This document shows, in pieces, positions 21,393-29,352 of a stretch of DNA of 47,153 nt. Position numbers and translations under genes: made by a program. Origin of the DNA: Acidimicrobiales bacterium (lineage in GTDB: Bacteria > Actinomycetota > Acidimicrobiia > Acidimicrobiales > SZUA-35); the NCBI GenBank assembly GCA_020629695.1, contig JAHDCV010000012.1, positions 14,271 to 61,423 on the forward strand, read 5' to 3'. The notes below the pieces were generated by a model, which did not search any database, was not told the origin of the DNA, and was given only the letters and a program-made list of their open reading frames with translations. Every line of letters begins with the position of its first letter. Position 1 is the first letter of the stretch.

Positions 21393-22129
21393 GCGAGACT
21401 GCGTTCGAGCACGAGCAGGCCGCGGGGCTCGTCGACGAACCCCATCGCCCGGTACAGGTCGAGCGCTCGTTGATTCCGCTCCTGGGTGTTGACCATGACG
21501 TCGCTCGCACCGGCGTCGCGCAACCAGCGCAGTGCGTCGGCGACCAGGCTCGAGCCGAGCCCCCGACCCTGTGCGTCGGGATCCACCGCGAGTCGCTGGA
21601 GGTAGCCCCGGGCGCCGGCTCGGCCGGTCACGGCGTACCCCGTGACGCCACCGTCGCCGGTGAGCCGGAACCGGTGATGCGGTGTCGCCCGGCACGCTTC
21701 GTCGAGGGAGGCCCGGTCGAATCGCCAGAACCCGTCGAAGGCGGCACCGTCCACGACCAGGGCCGCGTCGCGGTCGCGTCGGCGTCCGGCACGTGTGGGA
21801 GCGGTCGGTTCGGGGAGCGTGTCGTGCAGCGTCCGCCGCAGCAGATGGAGTTCTTCCCGTGCGGTGAAGCCCGCGGCGAGGAACGCCCGGGCGTCGGTGA
21901 GGTGCAGCGCCGGGGTCACGACCTGCTCGACGCCGGCGCGTGTCAGGCGGTCGACGCATCGGTTGATCGTGTGGGGATCGAGTCGTTTCGCGCCGCGGGC
22001 CGGTCCGACGAGCGCGACCGTTGCCTCGCCGTGCCACGGATGGACACGGAGCTGTCGTGTGCCGGACCGCAGCCGCTTGGGACGACGCGTGTCCACACCT
22101 GAGGAGAGGGCGAAGGGCGTGTCCACCAT
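21389..22129 (-). CDS. GNAT-family N-acetyltransferase
   Basis: Protein of 246 residues starting at the ATG MVDTPFALSSGVD. The C-terminal half is a GNAT domain with motif A LQRLAVDPDAQGRGLGSSLV (acetyl-CoA pyrophosphate loop QGRGLG) and the closing strand RALDLYRAMGFVDEPRG. The N-terminal ~100 residues (LDPHTINRCVDRLTRAGVEQV, then DARAFLAAGF) look like a partial second GNAT fold, as in two-domain enzymes. The substrate is unknown. It heads the minus-strand run through DUF6049, kinase and sigma factor, and is divergent from the deacetylase gene with only 64 bases between them. Confidence 0.88.
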   Translation of the reverse strand: MVDTPFALSSGVDTRRPKRLRSGTRQLRVHPWHGEATVALVGPARGAKRLDPHTINRCVDRLTRAGVEQVVTPALHLTDARAFLAAGFTAREELHLLRRTLHDTLPEPTAPTRAGRRRDRDAALVVDGAAFDGFWRFDRASLDEACRATPHHRFRLTGDGGVTGYAVTGRAGARGYLQRLAVDPDAQGRGLGSSLVADALRWLRDAGASDVMVNTQERNQRALDLYRAMGFVDEPRGLLVLERSLA

Positions 22130-22193
22130 CGGCGAGGATACGCAGCGTCGCGCAGCACGTGTGGTTGGGGCCGGGGCAACTACCGTTGCGGGC

Positions 22194-23228
22194 ATGTCGA
22201 GTTCCCGGGTCGTGGTCGTCACCCACGCCGACTGCGTGGCCCACGATCCCGGTGTCCACCACCCCGAACGGCCGGCCCGTCTCGGTGCCGCCATGCGGGG
22301 ACTCGGAGACTTGGACCTCGGCACCGATCTCGTCGTCGAGGATGCGCCGCTCGTCGCGCTCGACGACGTGGTGCGGGTCCATCCCGCCCAGCTGCTGCGA
22401 GATCTCGAGCTGCTGTGTGAACGAGGTGGCGGTTCGATCGATCCCGACACCACGGTGTCGCCCGAGTCCTATGCGGCCGCTCGACGTGCTGCGGGTGCCG
22501 GACTCGCCGCCGTCGACGCGTTGCGGGGCGAGCGGGCTGATGTCGCGTGGGCGATGGTCCGACCACCGGGTCATCACGCGACGGTCCGGACCCAGATGGG
22601 ATTCTGCCTCATCAACAACGTGGCGGTGACCGCCCGGTCGTTGACCGCAGCCGGTGACCGGGTCGCGATCGTCGACATCGACGCACATCACGGCAACGGC
22701 ACCGAGGACGTGTTCTGGCGCGACCCCGACGTGCTCTACGTCAGCCTGCATCAGTCGCCGTGGTACCCCTACACGGGCGACGCGACCGACATCGGCGCCG
22801 ATGCGGGGGTCGGGGCGACGGTGAACCTGCCGATGCCGGCGGGCGCGGCCGGCCGGGCCTATCGGCAGAGTCTCGATGAGGTCGTGCTGCCCGCGCTCGA
22901 GGCGCATCGGCCAGACTGGTTGCTGATCTCCGCTGGTTTCGACGGGCACCGTGCCGATCCCCTCACGGATCTCGGCCTCACGGCGGCCGACTACGCCGAC
23001 ATGGTCACCAGGCTGCGGTCGGTCGTCGGTGAACGCCGGACCGTGCTGTTCTTGGAGGGGGGCTATGACCTCGACGCACTCCGGGCGTCGACGGCGGCGG
23101 TCACGGCTGCGCTCGTCGGTCACGGGCATCGTCCCGAGCGGGCCACCGATGGCGAGGGTGCCGACGAGGTGGTCGATCAGGTCCGGACCGCGCATCGGGG
23201 TGCCGGCTCCGGTCTCGACCGCTCGTGA
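22194..23228 (+). CDS. Histone-deacetylase-family amidohydrolase
   Basis: Zinc amidohydrolase of 344 residues, ATG MSSSRVVVVTHADC. Family motifs are in order: HHPERPARL near the N-terminus, AMVRPPGHHA (catalytic His pair), GFCLINNVAV, VDIDAHHGNGTEDVF (zinc-binding Asp and His), SLHQSPWYPYTG, LISAGFDGHRADPL (zinc-binding Asp) and LEGGYDLDAL. Bacterial members remove acetyl groups from acetylpolyamines, acetyl-CoA synthetase lysines or other N-acetyl compounds. The substrate cannot be told from sequence. The divergent GNAT gene raises the possibility of an acetylation/deacetylation pair. Its stop overlaps the pcnA start (GTGA). Confidence 0.93.
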   Translation: MSSSRVVVVTHADCVAHDPGVHHPERPARLGAAMRGLGDLDLGTDLVVEDAPLVALDDVVRVHPAQLLRDLELLCERGGGSIDPDTTVSPESYAAARRAAGAGLAAVDALRGERADVAWAMVRPPGHHATVRTQMGFCLINNVAVTARSLTAAGDRVAIVDIDAHHGNGTEDVFWRDPDVLYVSLHQSPWYPYTGDATDIGADAGVGATVNLPMPAGAAGRAYRQSLDEVVLPALEAHRPDWLLISAGFDGHRADPLTDLGLTAADYADMVTRLRSVVGERRTVLFLEGGYDLDALRASTAAVTAALVGHGHRPERATDGEGADEVVDQVRTAHRGAGSGLDRS

Positions 23229-24499
23229 GGCGACCGGTCGTCGATCCGGTTCTGGCCGCCGCTCCCATCGTGGAGCGGCTGGCGCCGCTCGTCGCCGCGT
23301 TCGCCGCGGCGGAGTTCGAACTCGCCCTCGTGGGTGGGATCGTGCGGGACCTGGCGCTCGGGGTGGCGGGAGCGAGCGACGACGTCGACGCGACGACCGA
23401 TGCCCGCCCCGACGACATCAAACGCATCGTCGCGCCGCTGGCCGACGCGGTCTGGGCTCAGGGGGAGCGGTTCGGCACCATCGGGCTCCGGATCGGCTCC
23501 GACGATCTCGAGATCACGACCCACCGCGCGGAGGTCTACGACCCGGCGTCGCGCAAGCCGGTGGTCGCCTTCGGCGACGACCTGGTGACGGATCTGGCAC
23601 GGCGTGACTTCACGATCAATGCGATGGCGATCGACACGCGTACGGCCAGCCTCGTCGACCCCCACGACGGTCTGGCCGATCTCGCCGCCGGTCGTCTCCG
23701 CACACCGCTCTCGCCGGCCACGTCGTTCGGCGACGATCCACTCCGGATGCTGCGCGCCGCACGTTTCCTGGCCCGGTTCGATCTGGAGGCCGACCCGACC
23801 CTGACCGTCGCGATGCGTTCGATGGCCGACCGCCTCGACATCGTCTCCGGTGAGCGGATCCGGGACGAGTTGGACAAGTTGCTCGCCCTTCGCGACCCGC
23901 GGGCGGGGCTCCGGCTCCTGGCCTCGACGGGCTTGCTGACCGGCATCGAGGGCACATGGGACGAGACCACGCTCGCTGCACCGGCTCTGGTGACCGTGCT
24001 CGGCGATCCGTCCACATCGGTCGGGCTGCGTCGGGCGGTGCTGTTCGGTCTCGCGGAGATGCCGGGTGCCGTGTTGGAGCGACTTCGACACGCGGGCGCG
24101 ACCCGACGCTCGGTGCTCGGCGCGCTCGCGTTGGCGGCTGAACTCGCCGATGGCGCGTCCACCGATGACGCCTTCATCCGTCGTTGGCGTCGCCGACTCG
24201 GGCGGGCCGATCTCGAGTTGGGTCTCGATCTGGCGGCCGCGCACGGCACCGATGTGGCGTGGGTCCGGTCGCGCCACGACGAGCTCGCCTCAGGTGAGGA
24301 GCTGGATCGGCCGGTCCCGCCACTCGACGGAGGTGTGGTGATGGACCTGCTCGGCGTGTCCGGCCCCGACGTCGGGGCGGCGATGGCCGAACTCGAACGC
24401 CTCCGGCTCGAGCGGGGGGTCGTCTCGGTCGACGAGGCGACCGAGGTGCTCCGCCGGTGGTGGTCGGCCCGATCCGAGCCGACCGACCGGGAGCAGTAA
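23225..24499 (+). CDS. pcnA: CCA tRNA nucleotidyltransferase / poly(A)-polymerase-like PcnA
   Basis: Class II nucleotidyltransferase of 424 residues, GTG start. The head domain has LALVGGIVRDLALG (34-47), the catalytic acid pair in DDVDATTDARPDD (52-64), ERFGTIGL and RRDFTINAMAID. The neck has DDPLRMLRAARFLARF and SGERIRDELDKLL. Actinobacterial PcnA proteins usually continue with an HD phosphohydrolase domain; here the second half keeps helical character but no HD dyad or DHSLTV-like block is visible. It probably maintains the tRNA 3' CCA end. The position before DUF5318 and the PBP gene fits the actinobacterial order. Confidence 0.9.
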   Translation: MRRPVVDPVLAAAPIVERLAPLVAAFAAAEFELALVGGIVRDLALGVAGASDDVDATTDARPDDIKRIVAPLADAVWAQGERFGTIGLRIGSDDLEITTHRAEVYDPASRKPVVAFGDDLVTDLARRDFTINAMAIDTRTASLVDPHDGLADLAAGRLRTPLSPATSFGDDPLRMLRAARFLARFDLEADPTLTVAMRSMADRLDIVSGERIRDELDKLLALRDPRAGLRLLASTGLLTGIEGTWDETTLAAPALVTVLGDPSTSVGLRRAVLFGLAEMPGAVLERLRHAGATRRSVLGALALAAELADGASTDDAFIRRWRRRLGRADLELGLDLAAAHGTDVAWVRSRHDELASGEELDRPVPPLDGGVVMDLLGVSGPDVGAAMAELERLRLERGVVSVDEATEVLRRWWSARSEPTDREQ

Positions 24500-24508
24500 C
24501 CTCCGGGG

Positions 24509-24892
24509 ATGGTTGCGATCTCGGCACCGACCGGTGCGGTGAGTTATCGCCTCGCACGCGAGCGGGTGGTCTCAGACGTGCACGCCGGCCGGCGGACACG
24601 GGCCGAGGTCTGCGACGCCCAGCCCGAGCTGCGTCGCGTCGTCGAGCACGGCGCCACGCCGACGGTCGACTCGTGTCCGATCTGCGATGACGCGGATCTG
24701 GTGCTCGCCACCTTCGCGTTCGGCCCGGGTCTTCCCTCGGGTGGCCGGGCGGTCATGACCGATGACGACGCCCGCCGGCTCCGTCGCCGGCATCGGGTCA
24801 CGGTCTGTTACGTGGTCGAGGTCTGCCCGGACTGTTGGTGGAACCATCTGCGGGAGTCGTTCACCTTCGGTGAACGACCGAGCGGAGCCTGA
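24509..24892 (+). CDS. DUF5318 family zinc-ribbon-like protein
   Basis: Protein of 127 residues with two CxxC pairs (Cys56/Cys59 in SCPIC and Cys106/Cys109 in VCPDC) that could bind one zinc ion. The N-terminal helix (VSYRLARERVVSDVHAGRRTRAEVCD) and the C-terminal WWNHLRESFTFG match the actinobacterial DUF5318 family, which sits just upstream of the class A PBP gene, as here (Rv0049-ponA1 in M. tuberculosis). The biochemical role is unknown. Confidence 0.86.
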   Translation: MVAISAPTGAVSYRLARERVVSDVHAGRRTRAEVCDAQPELRRVVEHGATPTVDSCPICDDADLVLATFAFGPGLPSGGRAVMTDDDARRLRRRHRVTVCYVVEVCPDCWWNHLRESFTFGERPSGA

Positions 24893-24895
24893 GTC

Positions 24896-27358
24896 GTGGT
24901 CGCCGATTCCACCGGACCATCGCGCCCGCGGGGTCTCCTCGCCGGACCGCGTCCGCCTCGCCGGTCGAGATGGAACCCGATGTGGCGGTTCCGGCGCATG
25001 CTGTTCGCACTCGCCGTGTTCGGATTCGCCTGTCTCGCCGCCGTGCTGACCGTGCTCAGTCGGATCCCGCTCGACCAGCTCGACGAGATCGAGGAGCTGG
25101 CGCAGACCAGCTACCTCTGCACCTCGGAGGTGGCGGGTGGTTGTGGTCCCGACACCGCGACCGCCCAGTTCTCCGCAGGTGAGGACCGGGTGATTCTCGA
25201 GTTCGAGGAAATCCCCGAGGTGCTCATCAACGCCGTGGTCGCGGCGGAGGATCAGGACTTCTGGACGCACTACGGCGCCGACCCCAGGGGCATCGCACGA
25301 GCCGCCTATCAGGACGTGTTCGGGTCGGGTGTGGTCCAGGGCGGATCGACGATCACCCAGCAGTACGTCAAGAACGCCTTCCTGACGCCGGAGAAGTCCC
25401 TCGACCGCAAGGTCCGCGAGATCGTGAAGGCGATCAAGCTCGAGCGGGAGATCTCGAAGGAGGAGATCCTCACCCGCTACCTCAACCGGATCTACTTCGG
25501 TCGAGGCGCCTACGGGATCCAGGCCGCCGCCCGGACGTATTTCGACAAGGACGTCTCGGAACTCACGCTCGCCGATTCGGCCTACCTGGCCGGCCTCATC
25601 CGTGCCCCCGCGTCGGGCGACGTGGCCAACCATCCCGAGGAAGCAGAACGACGTCGTCGATCCGTGCTCGATCGCATGGCCGACGATGGCTACATCACAC
25701 TCGCCGAAGCCGAGGCCGCCTCGACCGCCCCGTTCGACGTCTCGACATCGCGTCGCCGTGAGGGACTCGGGGAGGTGCGGGGCGCCGAGTACGGCACCGA
25801 GTACTTCGTCGAGGCCGTTCGTCAGCAGCTGATCGAGATCGAGGACCTCGGTGACGGACAGGTCTACACCGGCGGGCTCCGGGTCTACACGACGCTCGAC
25901 CACGATCTGCAGCGGGCCGCCTACGAGACCGTCACCGAAGAGCTCGACCCGGCGAACGGCGACCCGTCCTCGTCGATCGTCGCGGTCGACGGCACCGGGC
26001 GGGTCGTGGCGATGATGGGGGGCACGGACTTCCGCACCTCCGAGGTCAACCTCGCCCTCGGCCGGGATGGCGGCGGCTCGGGTCGTCAACCGGGATCGTC
26101 GTTCAAGCCGATCGTGCTCGCCGAGTTCCTGGAACAGGGCTACTCGGCCGATTCGCTGTTCGAGGCCGTCTCGCCGATGACGTTCGAAGGTGCGAACGAC
26201 GGGAACGACTGGATCGTGCGGGGCGGCGGCAGTGTCGACGGCTACCGCGACACGGTCGACGCGCTGCGGGTGTCGTCGAACGTGGTCTACGCACAGCTCA
26301 TGCTCCAGGTGGGTGCGCCCCAGGTCGTCGATCTCGCGGCGCGCCTGGGCGTGACGGCCCAGCTGCCGTCGGTCAACGCACTCGTGCTGGGTTCGGGCGA
26401 GGTCTCGGTCCTCGACATGGCGTCGGCCTACTCGACGATCGCGGAGCGTGGCATCCACCTCGAACCGGTGCTGATCCAGCGCATCGAGAACGCCAATGGC
26501 GAGGTCATCTGTTGGTACCCCGTCGATGGGCGGTGTGCCGAGGACGAGATCCGTCTCGGCGAGACGGTGCTCGACGCGACCGTCGCCGGCCAGGTCACCT
26601 ACGCGATGCAGCAGGTCGTCGATGTCGGAACCGGTCGCAACGCCCAGATCGAGGGCCGGGCCGCGGCCGGCAAGACGGGCACGACCCAGGACAATCGCGA
26701 TGCGTGGTTCGTGGGGTTCACGTGTGACCTCACCGCGGCGGTGTGGATGGGTTACGTCGGTGCCCCCGGTGAGCCCGTGCAGACGATGGACGACTTCCGA
26801 GGTGACGAGGTGCAGGGCGGCGGGTTGCCGTCCCAGCTCTGGTCCCGATTCATGACACGGGCGACGGCGAATGCTCCGGCGTGCGACACGCTGCCGACCG
26901 ACGGCCTCTTCGATGGCACGGTGCTCAACCGGAACCTGTCGACCACGACGCTGGGCCCGTGTGCACCGGTCGACTTGGCGGTCGCGCCGGACGAGGAAGG
27001 TGTGGATGACGGGGCCTCGACGACGACCGAACCGTGCGATCCGTGCTTCGTGCCCGAGGTCGATCCCGACGCCGAGGGCGCCGAGACGACCACGACGACG
27101 TCGCCACCGCCGACCGATGTCGACGGAAACCCGTTGCCGACCGTGATCGACGAGTGCGGCCGGATCGTCGTCGATGAGGGCGCGACGACGACCTCGTCGT
27201 CAGAACCCGAGACCACCACGACGACGGCCACATCCACCACGACGTCGTCGCAGAGCACGACCACGACGACCGCGACCACCACGACGCAGGCCTCCACGAC
27301 CTCGAGCGAGTCGACGACGACCGCAGCGGACACGACCACGACGACCGGCGGGGGTTGA
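24896..27358 (+). CDS. ponA: Bifunctional class A penicillin-binding protein (PonA-type)
   Basis: Peptidoglycan glycosyltransferase/transpeptidase of 820 residues, GTG start three bases after the DUF5318 stop. A basic cytoplasmic tail leads to a membrane anchor (about 35-55). The GT51 domain has catalytic Glu118 in AAEDQDFW, QGGSTITQQ (148-156) and RYLNRIYFGRGAYGIQAAA. The transpeptidase domain has the active Ser401 in SSFK, SSN (460-462) and KTG (593-595). The last ~130 residues are a disordered Thr-rich tail outside the membrane, with several CxxC-like cysteines before it. No PASTA domain is visible. Confidence 0.96.
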   Translation: MVADSTGPSRPRGLLAGPRPPRRSRWNPMWRFRRMLFALAVFGFACLAAVLTVLSRIPLDQLDEIEELAQTSYLCTSEVAGGCGPDTATAQFSAGEDRVILEFEEIPEVLINAVVAAEDQDFWTHYGADPRGIARAAYQDVFGSGVVQGGSTITQQYVKNAFLTPEKSLDRKVREIVKAIKLEREISKEEILTRYLNRIYFGRGAYGIQAAARTYFDKDVSELTLADSAYLAGLIRAPASGDVANHPEEAERRRRSVLDRMADDGYITLAEAEAASTAPFDVSTSRRREGLGEVRGAEYGTEYFVEAVRQQLIEIEDLGDGQVYTGGLRVYTTLDHDLQRAAYETVTEELDPANGDPSSSIVAVDGTGRVVAMMGGTDFRTSEVNLALGRDGGGSGRQPGSSFKPIVLAEFLEQGYSADSLFEAVSPMTFEGANDGNDWIVRGGGSVDGYRDTVDALRVSSNVVYAQLMLQVGAPQVVDLAARLGVTAQLPSVNALVLGSGEVSVLDMASAYSTIAERGIHLEPVLIQRIENANGEVICWYPVDGRCAEDEIRLGETVLDATVAGQVTYAMQQVVDVGTGRNAQIEGRAAAGKTGTTQDNRDAWFVGFTCDLTAAVWMGYVGAPGEPVQTMDDFRGDEVQGGGLPSQLWSRFMTRATANAPACDTLPTDGLFDGTVLNRNLSTTTLGPCAPVDLAVAPDEEGVDDGASTTTEPCDPCFVPEVDPDAEGAETTTTTSPPPTDVDGNPLPTVIDECGRIVVDEGATTTSSSEPETTTTTATSTTTSSQSTTTTTATTTTQASTTSSESTTTAADTTTTTGGG

Positions 27359-27521
27359 CCGGGTCCGTGCGCTTCGCTGTCAGAGGGGGTCGATACTCTC
27401 TCCGGCACGGGTCGCGGTGGATCAGCGGTTGACCCCGCTAGTCTCGCCGGGTCACAACGGCCCTGCTCTCACCAGGTGGTGGGGGCCCCGCTCACACCGG
27501 GACCAGAGGGAAGGACGCTGC
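27359..27521 (+). promoter_or_regulatory. Leader and probable promoter region of rpsF-ssb-rpsR-rplI
   Basis: Non-coding 163 bases. Possible -10 hexamers are TACTCT (27394-27399) and TAGTCT (27439-27444); a TTGACC at 27429-27434 could serve as a -35 for a more distant start. A purine-rich ribosome-binding site AGAGGGAAGG (27505-27514) precedes the rpsF ATG. Promoter assignment is weak. Confidence 0.4.
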
Positions 27522-27845
27522 ATGCGTGCTTATGAACTGATGATCATCTACACCGCCGACACTGATGAGTCGACCGTGCAGACCTCGATCAACAAGCTGG
27601 GCGAGATGGCTGCCGAAGCCGGCGGCTCTCTCGAGAAGGTCGACAAGTGGGGCGTGCGCAAGTTCGCCTTCGAGATCGCCAAGAAGACCGAGGGCTTCTA
27701 CGTCGTCCTCGAGTTCCTCGCCCCCGGCCCGCTCGACGAGATCGAGCGCACCCTCAGGCTCGCGGATGATGTCATCCGCCTGAAGTTCATCCGTCTGCCG
27801 CTCTCCGAGGCCCATCGTCGCGGCCTCGAGGCAGCAACCGTCTGA
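27522..27845 (+). CDS. rpsF: 30S ribosomal protein bS6
   Basis: Ribosomal protein of 107 residues that pairs with bS18 in the platform of the small subunit. MRAYELMIIYTADTDESTVQ, then KWGVRKFAFEIAKKTEGFYVVLEF and DDVIRLKFIRLP are family-typical. The ATG at 27522 follows a good ribosome-binding site. Readings that start earlier are shadows of the ponA tail. Confidence 0.97.
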   Translation: MRAYELMIIYTADTDESTVQTSINKLGEMAAEAGGSLEKVDKWGVRKFAFEIAKKTEGFYVVLEFLAPGPLDEIERTLRLADDVIRLKFIRLPLSEAHRRGLEAATV

Positions 27846-27858
27846 TTGGAGTCGCCTG

Positions 27859-28323
27859 ATGGCGATCGACAACAACGTGACCGTGACCGGCAACACCGGT
27901 CGTGAACCCGAGCTGCGTTTCACCCCTTCCGGCCAGGCCGTCGCCAACTTCGGCGTCGCCGTGAGCCGTCGGTGGCAGAACCGCCAGACCCAGGAGTGGG
28001 AAGAAGCCACCTCCTGGTTCGATGTGACCTGTTGGGGTCAGCTCGCCGAGAACGTCGCCGAAACCGTCGGCCGGGGCACCCGGGTGACGGTGAGCGGCCG
28101 TCTGGACCAGCGTTCGTGGGAGACCCCTGAGGGGGACAAGCGTTCCAAGGTCGAGATCGTCGCCGACGATGTCGCCGTCAGCCTCCGATGGGCCACGGCG
28201 ACCGTGAACAAGAACGAACGTCGCGATGGCGGCGGCGGGGGAGGTGCTGGCGGCGGACGTTCGTTCGGCGGCTCGACCCCGTCGGCTCCGCCTGCATACA
28301 ACCCAGATGAGGAGCCGTTCTGA
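27859..28323 (+). CDS. ssb: Single-stranded DNA-binding protein
   Basis: SSB of 154 residues. The OB fold covers about 1-110 ([56 protein letters not shown]). A short Gly-rich linker follows, and the acidic tip NPDEEPF, which recruits partner proteins, ends the chain. It lies 13 bases after rpsF, and its stop overlaps the rpsR start (TGATG). Confidence 0.97.
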   Translation: MAIDNNVTVTGNTGREPELRFTPSGQAVANFGVAVSRRWQNRQTQEWEEATSWFDVTCWGQLAENVAETVGRGTRVTVSGRLDQRSWETPEGDKRSKVEIVADDVAVSLRWATATVNKNERRDGGGGGGAGGGRSFGGSTPSAPPAYNPDEEPF

Positions 28324-28748
28324 TGGCCAAGAGCCGAGGTCGCACGCGGGTCAAGCCCAAAGACAACGCCCGCCGCGCGAAGAAGAAGGTCAGCCCGCTG
28401 ACCTCCGACAAGATCGAGTACGTCGATTACAAGGACACCGAGCTGCTCAAGCGGTTCATGTCCGATCGGGCGAAGATCCGAGCCCGTCGGGTCTCCGGCA
28501 ACGACGTGCAGCAGCAGCGAGTCGTTGCACGAGCCGTCAAGAACGCTCGTGAGATGGGCCTGCTCCCGTACACCAGCCGGGTGACGACGCAGCGTCGGAA
28601 CCGTTCCGAGCGTGGTGAGCGTGGGGACCGTGGCGAACGCCGTGGCCCGCGTCCCGATCGCCAGGACGATGCGTCCGAGGCTCCGACGTCCGAGGCTCCG
28701 GCCGAGGTCGCTGCCGAGACGGTCGAGACCGCGGAGGTCGAAGCCTGA
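28323..28748 (+). CDS. rpsR: 30S ribosomal protein bS18 with long C-terminal extension
   Basis: The first ~85 residues are a normal bS18: [40 protein letters not shown] and [19 protein letters not shown]. About 55 more residues follow: an Arg/Gly/Glu segment ([20 protein letters not shown]) and then an acidic Ala/Glu-rich end ([15 protein letters not shown]). Typical bS18 proteins have 75-90 residues in total. No frameshift explains the extension, since rplI starts in a TGATG overlap at its end. Confidence 0.95.
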   Translation: MAKSRGRTRVKPKDNARRAKKKVSPLTSDKIEYVDYKDTELLKRFMSDRAKIRARRVSGNDVQQQRVVARAVKNAREMGLLPYTSRVTTQRRNRSERGERGDRGERRGPRPDRQDDASEAPTSEAPAEVAAETVETAEVEA

Positions 28749-29194
28749 TGCGCGTCGTACTTCTCACCCGTGTCGATGGAGTGGGCAACCGTGGCGACAT
28801 CGTCGATGTCTCCGACGGCTACGCCCGGAACAGCCTGATCCCCCGGGGGATGGCCGAGCGCGCCACAGCCGGCGTCGAAGCCCAGGCCGAGACGATGCGC
28901 AAGGCATGGCAGCAGAAGAACGCTGCCGAGCGGGAAGCAGCCGAAGAAATCGCCAAGCGTCTCGTCACCGCACAGCTCTCGCTCTCCGCCCGCGCGTCGG
29001 GTGAGGGCAAGTTGTTCGGATCGGTCAGCGCAGGCGACGTCGTCGACGCCGTTCGTGCCGCCACCGGTGTGGAACTCGACCGCAAGATGGTGTCGCTCGG
29101 CGACGGCATCAAGACGGTCGGCAGCCACACGGTCACCGTGCAGCCGCACCCCGAGGTGCAGTTCCCGGTCAACCTCGAGGTTGCCGCGAGCTGA
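28748..29194 (+). CDS. rplI: 50S ribosomal protein bL9
   Basis: Ribosomal protein of 148 residues with an N-terminal rRNA-binding domain ([34 protein letters not shown]), a long connecting helix (about 38-72) and the C-terminal domain (GEGKLFGSVSAGDVVDAVRA, HTVTVQPHPEVQFPVNLEV). Its start overlaps the rpsR stop by one base. It ends the rpsF-ssb-rpsR-rplI operon. Confidence 0.97.
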   Translation: MRVVLLTRVDGVGNRGDIVDVSDGYARNSLIPRGMAERATAGVEAQAETMRKAWQQKNAAEREAAEEIAKRLVTAQLSLSARASGEGKLFGSVSAGDVVDAVRAATGVELDRKMVSLGDGIKTVGSHTVTVQPHPEVQFPVNLEVAAS

Positions 29195-29242
29195 TCCGGA
29201 TCTTCGGATCCGAGGTGTTGTCGAGACGGGCCGATGGCCCGT
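29193..29242 (+). terminator. Hairpins after rplI
   Basis: GATCCG (29193-29198) pairs with CGGATC (29205-29210), and ACGGGCC (29226-29232) pairs with GGCCCGT (29236-29242), the latter extended by GAG/CTC across a bulge. Together they probably end the ribosomal operon. There is no U-tract. Confidence 0.55.
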
Positions 29243-29273
29243 TCTCAACAGCGCGCCCGGGTTTTCCCCTGGG

Positions 29274-29349
29274 TTGTCCCCAGGTTCAGGAGATACCAAC
29301 AAGTTGTCCACAACGTTGTCGGTCTAGTCGTCCCCAGGTCAGGTGATAC
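29274..29349 (+). promoter_or_regulatory. dnaB leader with DnaA box and duplicated segment
   Basis: Upstream of dnaB lies a perfect DnaA box TTGTCCACA (29304-29312), a one-mismatch box TTGTCCCCA (29274-29282) and a weaker TCGTCCCCA (29328-29336). A segment of about 20 bases occurs twice: TCCCCAGGTTCAGGAGATAC (29277-29296) and TCCCCAGGTCAGGTGATAC (29331-29349), 54 bases apart. The second copy supplies the dnaB ribosome-binding site. A small hairpin CCTGGG/CCCAGG spans 29268-29284. These suggest DnaA-linked control of dnaB. Confidence 0.55.
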
Positions 29350-29352
29350 AGG

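Noticed and set aside
21393-23195. N-terminal extension of the DUF6049 frame
   Set aside because: It overlaps the GNAT gene and the HDAC gene, lacks hydrophobic or domain signals, and the signal peptide begins at the GTG at 21392.
24572-26458. Open frame of 628 codons on the minus strand opposite DUF5318 and ponA
   Set aside because: Shadow of a clear penicillin-binding protein; no recognisable domain.
27050-27357. Repetitive ACGACG stretch that looks like a tandem-repeat or CRISPR-like region
   Set aside because: It is the Thr-rich coding tail of the PBP; there are no regular spacers.
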